64,000 nt of DNA from NCBI GenBank assembly GCA_038496675.1, contig CM076663.1, forward strand, positions 21,380,713 to 21,444,712, written 5' to 3'. Below the pieces are notes generated by a model. It saw only the letters and a program-made list of their open reading frames with translations. It did not search any database and was not told the origin of the DNA. Below are positions 24,401 to 34,247 of this stretch, piece after piece (position 1 is the stretch's first letter; each line of letters opens with the position of its first letter). The translations under genes were made by a program, and so were the position numbers. This stretch comes from Rachycentron canadum. Its lineage: Eukaryota > Chordata > Actinopteri > Carangiformes > Rachycentridae.

Positions 24401-27400
24401 ATACTACGTCAGAGGTAACAGACACTGAGGCGTGTCACTGACTCCTGCACCAAGGAGTGTGGAGAGCAAAGGAGCTGACAGCCAACACGTTTTCATACAC
24501 AATGATAGTTAAAGCCACAGTACCTTGCAGTGTGTGAGCCGAGATCAGCCTCTGTTGCTGTGTTGAACAATAGTTAAAGGTGACGTTGTCTCACCACGGT
24601 CCTGCTGTTCACAGGCATCGACTCCGAGGGTCACGCTGCTAACTTTGTGGAGACTGAGCAGATAGTTTTATATGAGGGAGCAAAGGCTTCATTTGTGCAG
24701 GCAAGTATTCGGAGGGCTGTTCATTCTTCTTTCTTTCCTTTACATCTTTACATCTCACATTAAAGCAATTAACAAGTGCACAATTTCAGAAATGACTGAC
24801 CATGTTTTTTATTTTTCCATCCACAGACACGAGGCTCCATGCCCTTTTACTGGAGCCAGAGGCCCAACCTCAAATACAAACCTAAACCTATCATCAGCAA
24901 AACCACCAATCATGTAAGATTGTGTGCTTTTTTTTTTTAGTAGTGATAGGTGTGAAAATTGGATTTGATGCTAACCACTTGAAAACTTTGTGTAGATGGA
25001 TGGTTTCCAGAGGCATTTTGACTCTCAGCTCCTCATCTACGGGAAGCAAACTATTCTCAACCTGGTGAGGACTCTTCTTTGGTCTCTTCAGTATTGTTTC
25101 AAAACACACAGAAGAAAGACTCTGTTGATTCTGTGTTTTCTTGTTGTCCCAGGTGAATCAGAAGGGCTCAGAGAAGCCACTGGAGCAGGCCTTTGCCAAG
25201 ATGGTGTCGGGCATGAACAATGGTATGCTCAGGTAAGAGTTGCATCCAGGGCCTTGTCCACGTTTTCACGGACTGTATTCAGGTTACTGTAACGCTGCGT
25301 GCTCAGGTTTCTGTCCTGCTCCTCACAATGTTTTGGTCTGACTCTGCTGTTTAAGACCCTATTCAGACTTGGTATTAACATGCGTCTCCAGTGATCAGGT
25401 CTCACTTGCCTGCTTTCTAAACACAAATACACAGGTTGCAGTGTTGGTCTGTCAGTGTGCTTGGGCATATGTGTGTGTGAGTGGGAGATTGAGTGAGAAA
25501 GCTGTACACAGGGGTTTTGGTGAGGGCTGTGCACTGTTAATGCACAGCTGCAGCTCTACAGTCAAATCAGGCTGTATCCTGGTGCATCCAGGTTGGAACA
25601 GTAAAATATAAAGTTCGTAATGAAACTGTCAGTCAGTCCACTGTGATGTCACCCTGCTGTTTTGATACCTCCAGTTTATAATTTGTTTTAAATCCTCACA
25701 GACTCTAATGACTACATGTATTTTGCCACCTCTGTAACAAAGCATCACTGTCCTCCTCTGACTGTGGGACTTGAACACCGTGACATTGTCTCCTCTGTCC
25801 TCAGTTATATAGCCTTCGACTTCCACAAAGAGTGCAGCCACATGCGATGGGACCGTCTCCAGATCTTAGTGGATTCTGTCGCAGAGACTCAAGATGAATA
25901 CGGGTAAATGAACGGGCTGCTGTTGTGGGTGAATATGTTGGTGTGTTTGTGAGGCAGTGTTCAACTGGTTCTCTGGTTGTAGATTCTTCATAGTGAGTTC
26001 GGAGGGGAAGACGGGGGCCCAGCAGAGAGGAGTCTTCCGCAGTAACTGCATGGACTGTCTGGACAGGACCAACGTCATCCAGAGCCTGTTGGCCCGACGC
26101 TCCCTCCAGTCTCAGCTCCAGGTACTTTCAATCCTGCTGCTGCTAAGCCTCTTACAATAGCAAAGTAATCACACTTTACTTTGATAATGCAGAGTATAAC
26201 TGTAATGACAGCCCTGAGGATGAGAGACACTTCAGATTTAATGCTTAACATTTTCATACTTTTTTTTTTCCTGAATATACCACGTTAAACATTTTTACCA
26301 TGCCACTGTTTGGTATGTTATTCTTCCTCTGTATGACTTGACAATTATTTTTTAAATATTATTTCACTTTGACATTATATCAATTATAATATTTCATAAA
26401 ATCGAAATTTGGAAAATTATGTGTTTCACTATAAAAATGACATGACATGTTCAATGAAGCTTTCTTTTGTTTAATTTAAAATTTTGTGTTTTAATTGTAG
26501 ACAAGTTGCAAAGGCTAATATGTCCGGAAATAGAGATAAAGCAGGAGAGGTTTTAGTTCTTTCCAATAAATAATTCATATACACAGTAAGCTACATGACA
26601 TGTTCTCAGGGTGTGAGGAGTTTCTAAAGTGTGCAAAGTCCCATCAAAATTTTCCCCCAAACAACCAACTCCAACTCAAATCCCCAAAATCCACTCTATG
26701 TTCCTCTCTCTCCTGCCCCTCACTTACCTCCAGAGAGACATTTAACCTGTAGAGCAGAGTCAACAAGAAATAACTGCAACTCCTTCCTTCCCCCATCGAT
26801 TTACTATGTCAAATTCATGTCTACTTTTACTTGTCCCTGGCAGTCAGCAGATAGAACAGATAAAACTAGTGTCAACATCAAACATAAACTAATAGGTTGT
26901 TTCACATCAGCACTTTTGACAGCAGTTGACGGCAACACTCCACGTGACTTTGTTTTTGAGCTGTGGCATCTTAAACCAGCCGCGTGATCTGATTACACCG
27001 GCTTGACCAGCAACTGATAGGAGTTAACATTTTGTCCAAAATTGTAATATTTCAAATATTATGTGCGACTGGAAGTTGGTGGAGGTGGGGCTGTGCAGAT
27101 TTAGGGTGGTATGTCCATTTAAATGCATGTTTTCATCCCCTGGATCTTGGATTTGGTTGGTTTACGTTTGGAAAGATGCAGAAAGCGTATGTGTCCTGGT
27201 TGTGTCCACAGAGGATGGGGGTGCTGAATGTTGGCCAGCGGATTGAAGAGCAGGCTGAGTTTGAGAGGATCTACAAGAACGGTAACTCCTCCGCCCTCTG
27301 AGACTGTTAGCATGCGTCGTGTGTTTAGCAGAAGCTCCGTCCTCACTGTTCTCTGTGTGCTCTCTAACCAGCATGGGCTGACAATGCCAATGCATGCGCT

Positions 27401-30365
27401 GTACAGTACGCTGGGACTGGAGCCTTGAAAACAGACTTCACAAGGTACAGTACTGTAACAGCACCACACCACATATCAGTTGACTAACACGTGTGTTGTA
27501 TTCTGGAGTTCTCCTGCAGTATCATCGTCGTAGCTGCTGTTTGATCACAGTTCATTTCTCCATCAGGACGGGGAAGAGAACCAGATGGGGGCTGCTGATG
27601 GACGGCTGGAACTCCATGATCCGCTACTACAAAAACAACTTCTCTGATGGATTCAGACAGGTATGATGTCTGTCACATGTTTGATGTAGATACATTATCC
27701 ATCCATTTTTTTCCTCCTCATTTGGGGCAACCCACTGTGAGGTCACCCATCGGTCTGTGAGCTGCTGTTTTGAAGCCTCCAGTTTCTAATTTGGCCGTTG
27801 GCCATCTTGGTTTTTAGAAACCAGTAGAAACCATATTTGGAGGAGAAGGTGGAGCTGAGGAGGAGTGAGGGGTGGATCTGACCTGCTCTGTACTCTATCC
27901 TGATTGTGTGCTACAGTCTCCTAATCACAGGGTAGCCACAGCCTAATGCATACCCTGCTTTATGGTTGAGGGCCTGGTCATGATGATCTCTTTATTTGTA
28001 GACTGGATGAGCTCTGAATATATCATCAGTGAAGAAATTCAGTCACCAAACAGCTACAACATTAAAACCACTGACAAATGAAGTGAAAGACATTGAATAT
28101 TAGAACAGCACTTGACACAAGGTGGGGTATTACGCAGCAGTTAAACAGCACTTCTTGATGTTGACCTGTTGGTTAAGTGCAAGGATACGATAAATTCTGA
28201 CAAGGGCCAATCACGTCAGAGCGTCTCCACCCAGCAACAGGGTCTTGGGTGCCCAAGGCTCAGTGATGCGCATGGGGAGCGAAGGTTGACCTGATCCCAC
28301 AGAAAAGCTACTGTAGCTACTGCAGCACAAAGTGCTGTAAAACCTTAATGCTGACAATGATCATCATAACTTCTGTATCTGAGGCTGTGTAACCACAGAC
28401 CAGTCTGGGTATCCATGCTGACCCCTAAATGCATGTGCCTACAATGAGCGACCATCAGAACTGGACCACAGAGCAATGGAAGAAAGTGGTGGTCCAGCAT
28501 CTGTGGGATGAGCTGGACCAACAAGTCTGATCCATGGAGGCTCCACCTCACAACTTCAGGACTTAAAGGATCTGCTGCTAATGTCTTGGTTCAGATACCA
28601 TCAGAGGTCTTTGGCGGTTAGAGCTGTTATGGCAGCATGAGGGTGACCCCCACACATTATTAGGCAGCTGGTTTACTTTTTAAACCCTCACATTTAGCCC
28701 CCAATGATAACATATGTATATGTATAGATTTGGGATAGTGTGTGAGTCCAGTGCAGTCACTGGGTCATGGTGGTTTTGCTGATTTCAGGACTCCATCGAC
28801 CTGTTTCTGGGTAACTTCGCTGTGGACGAGTCAGATGGACCAACTCCTCTTCGTGTGCAGAAGGATTGGAAATTCCTCACGGTCAGTGCACAAGTGTTTT
28901 CGTGGTATCAGCAGCAGCGGCTGAGAATGTGACTGCTGTTCCTCTGGTCTAATCCACTCTTCTGTTTGCAGCTGCCCATCATCATGCTAGTGGCATTCTC
29001 CATGTGCATCGTGTGTCTTCTCATGGCTGGTAAGTTCAACCTGTACTCATTACTCATCATCTGTAGTGGTTAAAGCCAACACTGGTAAAATCTCTTTAAA
29101 CTGGGAATTCATGTTTGAAAATTTGATATTTAATAGATCTCATCTGTGCAGGTGGCTTTTAGAATCAGTAACAGTAACTGTCCTTTACCGTATCTCCTCA
29201 TTCACATGCTCTGATCACTGATCACTCACTTGTGGATACACTTTTGAGAGTAGTGATTTGACCATTTCTGTGTAGTGCTGAATAACCTCAGAGTGTAAAT
29301 AAAGATGGATGTAGCCTGTGAGTCACTCACAGGTTTCCAAAGAGCGGTTTTGAAGCTCAGAGTGAGCTGATCCACCGTCACTATCTTGGCAGTGCGTGAC
29401 CCCAGTTAATCCAAAAACCTAGTTCTGTTTGAGACATTGACATTGGTTTATTTTAATATTATGCCCAAATCCCTCCACGAAAAATGAAGAGACACAGTAC
29501 AACCCTTTGAACCATGCTCCCAGCCACAGTTTCCAGTCCAGCACTGCAGCTTTGGTGTTTGCATCTTCCAGTTTCTCTGCACTGTCTGTGAACTACAGCA
29601 TTTAACAAGAGTTCACTGCCGCGATGAAAATACAGCTCCCACAGTAAAACCTCAAAGTGATAACAGCAGTGATTTCCAGGTAACACTAACTGCATGAATA
29701 AGGCTCTGAATGAACCTGCGGACTCCTCCGCTTCATGGCTCCACATGGCGAGGAGCTGCCTGGGCCACAGGAAATTAGACCCTCTCATAAAGTTGGAGAG
29801 AGACCGGCAGCATCAGCAGGGAGAGTTAAAGGTGGAGGAGAGATGACAGTTATAGCCAGTGACACACAGAAGAAATCAAAGGGCGAAAACTATGACCTGG
29901 TCCAGCAAAGAGCAGCTGAACAGGATCCAGTTTGTCAGACACACTAAATATTAACAAAATAAAAGACCAGGTTCTCAGTAATGAAGGTGAATTGACTTTA
30001 TTTAGACTTTTAATTAATAAATAGTAAATAAACACTGTTAAATAAACAGTGTGATCAGGAAAATGTTTCTATTTTTTTGGCTAAATAAATGGACAGGGTT
30101 TGTAATTACTATATTGACCAGGAGGTGTACTCAGTTTAGTTAGAACTACACATGTTGACTCTTGTTGTGTAATATGTCTATGTCAGCTGAGAGCTTCAGG
30201 ATCAAGGACTATTGTTTTTAACTTCCAGGTGACACGTGGACAGAGACCTTGGCGTACATGATGTTCTGGGGGGCTGCAAGTGCGATTACAGCCGCCATCA
30301 TCCTGTTTAACGGCCAAGACTTTGTGGACGCCCCCAAACTGGTCCACAAAGAGAAGATGGACTGA
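12456..30365 (+). CDS. SACM1L: SAC1-like phosphatidylinositol-4-phosphate phosphatase, 20 coding exons, 586 aa
   Basis: Coding exons: 12456-12484, 16364-16461, 17344-17418, 17503-17630, 21609-21758, 23874-23933, 24057-24090, 24313-24414, 24615-24700, 24827-24913, 24996-25064, 25153-25232, 25805-25903, 25983-26121, 27212-27281, 27372-27444, 27567-27660, 28789-28881, 28972-29029, 30229-30365. They sum to 1761 nt and stay in frame; human SAC1 is 587 aa. The enzyme dephosphorylates PI4P at the ER and Golgi, controlling PI4P gradients and membrane traffic. The Sac catalytic CX5R motif, NCMDCLDRT, has its nucleophile at C388. Two membrane segments (about 523-541 and 550-569) anchor it, and the tail KEKMD fits a KXKXX COPI retrieval signal. 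The ATG has an AAGATGG context. Intron 9 starts with GC (CAG|GCAAGT). Introns hold a Tc1 remnant (22158-23634), MITEs and a GATAA-rich tract. Confidence 0.97.
13217..13580 (+). mobile_element. MITE family A copy 2 in SACM1L intron 1
   Basis: It begins TTAA then AGGTCCCGTG at 13217-13230 and shares the internal TTGTGACATCACAAAG block and the terminal ACTGTATGGGA with other copies. The 3' end has lost its terminal CCTTTAA. Confidence 0.8.
14008..14112. repeat. Two adjacent near-perfect hairpins with the same 5-nt loop
   Basis: The first hairpin has arms around AACACGTGAAC / GTTCACGTGTT flanking ACATA. The second, immediately following (about 14043-14112), has roughly 32-nt arms, running inward to ACCAAACCTTTC / GAAAGGTTTGGT, also flanking ACATA. 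Both arms of the second begin or end with the self-complementary AACAATTGTT. It lies in SACM1L intron 1, with no coding content. Confidence 0.85.
14700..15005 (+). mobile_element. Dispersed repeat family B copy 1 (SACM1L intron 1)
   Basis: A block starting near GTGAAGCCATTACTGAAGAG and ending near the GTGATTGACA-type segment is almost identical to sequence at 17671-18095, 44623-44905 (minus) and 58149-58470. It has no coding capacity; the class (MITE or SINE) is not established. Confidence 0.8.
17671..18095 (+). mobile_element. Dispersed repeat family B copy 2 (SACM1L intron 4)
   Basis: The longest copy of the family in the window, starting about 40 bp after the exon 4 donor. Besides the conserved 250-bp core it has a 3' part (CCTCAGCTCCACCTTCTCC, then the GCCCAAGATGGCTGACAGCC region) that recurs in minus orientation at 27735-27965 and 59205-59320. 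Confidence 0.8.
20380..20940 (+). mobile_element. Dispersed element family C copy 1, possibly hAT-like (SACM1L intron 4)
   Basis: It is bounded by TGTTTCTCAAACTTC on the left and CACTTTGAGAAAGAC on the right, which are inverted relative to each other. The interior shares CTCATGACTCACAACAAC and the GTTAGCTAACTG-type repeats with the copy at 40985-41690. It is non-coding. Confidence 0.6.
20960..21240 (+). repeat. Dispersed repeat family E (CACAGGGGGCTGGAGC type) in SACM1L intron 4
   Basis: It carries the blocks GGGGGCTGGAGCAAATC, CAGTCTATCACAGGGCC and GGCAATTTAGAGTCA, which also occur at 47860-48010, 49853-50060 and, inverted, 63285-63400. It is a common fish SINE/LINE-tail-like sequence with no coding frame. 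Confidence 0.65.
22158..23634 (-). mobile_element. Tc1/mariner transposon remnant in SACM1L intron 5
   Basis: The ends are inverted repeats: CAGTTAGGTCCA on the left and TGGACCTAACTG on the right, the right end being followed by TA. On minus, one frame (23302-22859) encodes the helix-turn-helix DNA-binding part with the GRPQK-type AT-hook region, and a second frame (22776-22495) has the catalytic-domain signatures MDNDPKYTAKATQ and SQSPDLN. The two are separated by frame breaks and stops, so no intact transposase is encoded. About 1.48 kb, near full length for the family. Confidence 0.92.
22495..23302 (-). pseudogene. Broken Tc1-type transposase gene
   Basis: The N-terminal part reads MEVKQTILRLQEKKKYIRER and onward through a DNA-binding domain, then runs into a lysine run and is lost at about 22900. 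The C-terminal catalytic part resumes in another frame at 22776. The reading frame is disrupted between the two, so the copy is inactive. Confidence 0.9.
24163..24265. repeat. Imperfect GATAA/GATGA-rich tract in SACM1L intron 7
   Basis: Repeated AGATAAGATGAGAT-like pentamers lie between exons 7 and 8. They are variable and interrupted. Confidence 0.8.
27735..27965 (-). mobile_element. Partial family B repeat, inverted, SACM1L intron 17
   Basis: The reverse complement matches the 3' part of the copy at 17671-18095: the ATGGCC-type segment, TCCTCAGCTCCACCTTCTCC and GGTCAGATCCACC. The 250-bp core is missing. Confidence 0.7.
28035..28690 (+). mobile_element. Deleted Tc1-like element (copy 1 of a second Tc1 lineage) in SACM1L intron 17
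   Basis: Segments such as GATGCGCATGGGGAGCGAAGG, CCATGCTGACCCC, CAGAACTGGACCACAGAGCA and TGGGATGAGCTGGACCAACA are recognisable parts of a fish Tc1-like transposase sequence. Compared with the copy at 38740-39600 a middle segment is deleted, and all frames are broken. Confidence 0.65.
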
Positions 30366-31055
30366 ATGGCGAGTGTGTGTGTGTTTGCGTGTGTGTGAGT
30401 GTGAGGAGCAGCTGGGCCCAGTTGGCTCATATACCTCGTCATCTTCACCTTCTTCTTCCTCACGTCTGGACTCTAGACTGATCTGCTGCCTCCAGACTTT
30501 GTCAGTCAGAACAGTTCTGTCATTTGTCTGCTACACCTGTTACCTTCCTCTGCACACACTCCTGCACATGGTTTGTTTCCCTCACACTGCATCTTTAGGT
30601 CAGCTTCGCTGGTGTTAGGTTGTCGGTTGTACAGGCCGTCTATCGTGGGACTTCTTATTTGTTTACCATTTTAAAGATTTTAAATCAGTAAAAAAGTTAG
30701 AACAGGACATTTTCTATTGTGCTTAATTACACACTGCAGTTAAAGGCCCTACTCACCCACACAGGTGTTTTCAGTCAGTCTCAAGGTGGGTGGAGTTGTG
30801 CTGTAAATTATGTGATGTCACTGAACTCCACATGCAACTACAAAAATGCTAAACAGTGTAAGATGTCCCAACAGAAGAGTGAGATGTTGAAACACCTGTG
30901 TGGGTGGATTATGTGTATAGACCCTTTAAAGCTGCATTAATTGTTTGTTGTTTTGGTGTTGGGCGTGTAGTGTATGGGGAGATATCAGAGCTTTTTGAGC
31001 TGCTGGATGAGTTCAGTTGTAAAATTAAAACAATGGGCTGAAAGACACTAAAATA
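30366..31055 (+). other. SACM1L 3' UTR and downstream flank
   Basis: Non-coding sequence follows the TGA at 30363-30365. GTGT-rich sequence starts straight after the stop. No canonical AATAAA stands out in the first 600 nt; AGTAAAAAAG near 30688 and AAATTAAAAC near 31022 are weak candidates. Confidence 0.45.
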
Positions 31056-31059
31056 TTAA

Positions 31060-31390
31060 AGGTCCCATATTTTACACTTATCCTGTGTTTTATTTGAAGT
31101 GTTGATATGCATAATGGATATATTTGTGATCAGTGTAGTTTTACATCATCTTTCTCAGGCTTCTCTCTGGAGCTCTTGTTTACAACAGCTCTGAGCCCCT
31201 TTTCTGACTGAGGGTGACTCCCTTGTTGTGACATCACAAAGGTCCAGAAGTCTTGGCAGCTGGTTTTAAGGCTGTGAGAATTTCTCTGTGGACTGAGACC
31301 TTTGATACTTTTGCTGTATTAAAATAGAAACTGTACCTGGTTTATAATCAAAGAGCACATAGAGGTCAACCTTTAGACTGTATGGGACCT
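31060..31390 (+). mobile_element. MITE family A copy 3, intact reference copy, TTAA target duplication
   Basis: It is flanked on both sides by TTAA (31056-31059 and 31391-31394). It begins AGGTCCCATA and ends TATGGGACCT, a perfect 10-bp inverted repeat. At 331 bp with no open frame, it fits a non-autonomous element mobilised by a piggyBac-type transposase, as judged from the TTAA duplication. Confidence 0.85.
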
Positions 31391-31394
31391 TTAA

Positions 31395-32480
31395 ATATTA
31401 ACAATATTGATTAGTGCAGCTTTAAAGATACTTCATGTAATTACATTCTGATGATTGTTACCTTAATGTCAACTAAGTCTTTTAACAGTAATATTCAAAG
31501 ATGTGACTCTTAAACGTAAAGAGATGTTTAAACAGTATGTACATGTTGACTTTTAAGTGTAACAAGCCTTACAAACTTGCACATGAAATATAAACATTTG
31601 ACTAATCAGTATGTGGTATGTTAACTGGAGTGAACAACATGTCTTCCTTTTAAGCTAACGCAAACAGACTACCTGTGATGGTTCTGTTTCTGTTTTCCTT
31701 CCTCAACTTATTTTTGCACTTTGGAGAACCATGAATTTATCCATTTGAATACAGTGGTAGTATTCAGGTTTTTCTCACCAGTATCCAGACCTCTGCATCT
31801 CAGCCCACAGCATTGATTTGTTCAGTGATTTCAATCTGTACTGTTTCATATTTTTTGTTAGAAGCAGAGCTGTTGACCAATGTAAAGCTTTGTCGGCAGG
31901 ATTAAGAATGAGGACATCGACAGGTTCAAAGTGGGGCCAAAAAGGTTTAGACCTTATAAAGTGGTGTTCACAAAAAATTCCAAAGTTTCAAATTTTGATC
32001 CTGTTTTTACACCTCAATCTGATTGGACAGTGATGGTCCAATCACAGAGCAGAGTTCAATCAGAGGACTGGTGGTTCTATTGCTGTTGTAGGATATTTTC
32101 AAGATGGACGCGATGCAGGTAGGTTTGTAGACACACATAGCACAATTAATGTTGACCAGCATCAACAGAAATAATTAGACCCTCTGTCGTCCATCTTGAA
32201 AATGTACTGCACTTTCAACCCCCTCGATGGAGAAGGTGCAGAACCAGCTGCCCTGTGGACTCAGTCACATTAAGGTGTAAACACAGGGTCAATATTTATA
32301 ATGTATAGGAACTTTGAAGTTTTACACTGTTCTCTTTTTTTCCCAAATACAAACCTTTTCTACACATGTACAAACTGTAGATTTAATTACTTTACAGATT
32401 TACAAAGGTTGATTTACAACCACAAATTCTACAAAGCTGATAATCTGTGGCACCAATTTGAGCCTGTACACGTCATCTTC
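31395..32480. other. Intergenic sequence; no gene seen
   Basis: AT-rich, with no splice-compatible coding block. The short frames at 31818-32122 show no recognisable protein. Confidence 0.5.
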
Positions 32481-32486
32481 AGGCTG

Positions 32487-33100
32487 GTGGTGATATTGGG
32501 TGGGCGGGCTAATGAATGCATTATACTCAATTATAACACTTGACAACTAAATATTAACTTTACCCAACATTGAACGCTTTATGCAATTAGCAATGCGACT
32601 TGTGCTGAATTCTAAGCCACACTTGCTGTCAGTCAGTCCTTTAGCTGCAGCCAAGTTACTGAAAACGTTTTTGTGGTCTGTCTTGTGTCATGAACGTTGT
32701 TTGGATGATGTGTCCTCAGTCTCTTCACTTTTTTCACCTATTTTTCTTCCAATAACACAGAAGAAAATGGATGAGAGAGTAAATAATCCCCTTGGCCTCC
32801 ATGGCAGCGATCTCTCTCTTCTACTTTGATGGTTGTTTCTCTGACTGGGGGAAAACGCTGTCTACGAGCATGCATTCAAATCTCTGAGCAAAATCATTGT
32901 GTTGATTGGTTGTTCGGCGGTCTGGAAATCGATCAGGCTGCAGCACCATCAAGAATGATATTTGTTTAGGTTTCACTGTCCCTGGCCAATCCCTGGCACC
33001 ATGAATTACTGTCTGCCACAGTGTCTTTTGTTGGCACTACCACTGGGGGGAGCCAGACTCCGATTGTTGCAGATCCTACACACTGTGGCTTTAATTCAGA
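32487..33100 (+). mobile_element. Dispersed repeat family D copy 1
   Basis: It starts GGTGGTGATATTGGGTGGGC and shares TTTAGCTGCAGCCAAGTTACTG, CATGAACGTTGTTTGGATGA and CTCAGTCTCTTCACTTT with the copy at 54369-54800. The right end, GATCCTACACACTGTGG, resembles the terminus of the element at 49788. Confidence 0.65.
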
Positions 33101-33627
33101 TTTTAGCTCAAGACATCAGGTGTAGCATCACAACATGGTGTGTTGCTCAATGTTAAAGAAATTTATTTGATTTACAGTAAAAACTTAGTAAGCACAGAGA
33201 GTTTGAGCTCCCTGATCTTGTGTCCTATTCAGAACAGAATGAATCCAGCCACTCAGATCACTACCTTACAGCACCTGACCCTGTGTGGACAGGGCACTAA
33301 TGTCTGAACCTTTCATATCATCATTAAGGATGTGACTGGGCTTTGAAATCGTCCTCTGACGTTGATTGAAGTTTTTGGAGGATTAGCCATCGTCCCTTCT
33401 TGGTGTGTGTTTGATTTCACATACAAGCTGTGTGGTGTCAGATTTAGATTTGGTGTTTTTGATCATTCCCATCAACATTTTTACATGTATTAGATCATAC
33501 CAACATGACATTTAGTGATTGACTAATTAATTGAGTTTTAAATCATTGTTTAATTGTTGAGTTGTTTTTATGCTTGGTTGTCGTGGAGCTTCTGGTAAAC
33601 TAGAGCAGTAAGTGAACATTGAGTTAA

Positions 33628-34243
33628 AGGTCCTGTATTTGACTCTTCTCCATAGTTTTAACTGAAGTGTTACTATCCATAAATTTCAAAATTCTATAAT
33701 CCATCATTTGTGGTTTTCAGAAGCGAAAAACATCCCAGCCAATCAGAAGAGAGGATCTAAACCTCTCTTTTGATTGGCTGACTGCTCTGAGTGATCCAAA
33801 AAAACACTCAGAGAAACCAAGTCATGCAAGGTACGATGATGGGAGGGGCTTGGGGCGTGTCTAAAGGCAGTGACTCCTTTGTTGTGACATCACAAAGTTC
33901 CAGAATTCCTGTTGACTGGTTTTAAGGCTCAGTGTCTGAATACAGGCTGTGAGCATTTCTCTGTGGCTGAGACCTTTGATACTTCCACTGTATTAATATA
34001 GAACCTAGACCTGAGTTATAATCAAAGAAGACAGGGAGGTCGACCTTTAGACTGAATGGACCTTTAACATCTACCTTTAGACCGTATGGACCTTTAACAT
34101 CTACCTTTAGACTGTATGGACCTTTACCATCTACCTTTAGACCGTATGGACCTTTAACATCTACCTTTAGACCGTATGGACCTTTAACATCTACCTTTAG
34201 ACTGTATGGACCTTTAACATCTACCTTTAGACTGTATGGACCT
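33628..34243 (+). mobile_element. MITE family A copy 4 with expanded 3' terminal tandem repeat
   Basis: It is flanked by TTAA at 33624-33627 and 34244-34247, starts AGGTCCTGTA and ends TATGGACCT. An internal inverted repeat, CCAATCAGAAGAGAGG with CCTCTCTTTTGATTGG, lies at about 33739-33785. Its last unit of about 30 bp is tandemly repeated (34042-34243). Confidence 0.85.
34042..34243 (+). repeat. 30-bp tandem array at the MITE end, about 7 units
   Basis: The units contain ACCTTTAGACYGTATGGACC with period 30 bp; C/T variation at one position distinguishes units. The minus-strand frame across it reads as a repeated 10-residue peptide and is an artefact of the array. Confidence 0.9.
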
Positions 34244-34247
34244 TTAA

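Noticed and set aside
24135..24425. Minus-strand frame rich in Ser, Tyr and Leu
   Set aside because: It is antisense to SACM1L exon 8 and the GATAA tract of intron 7.
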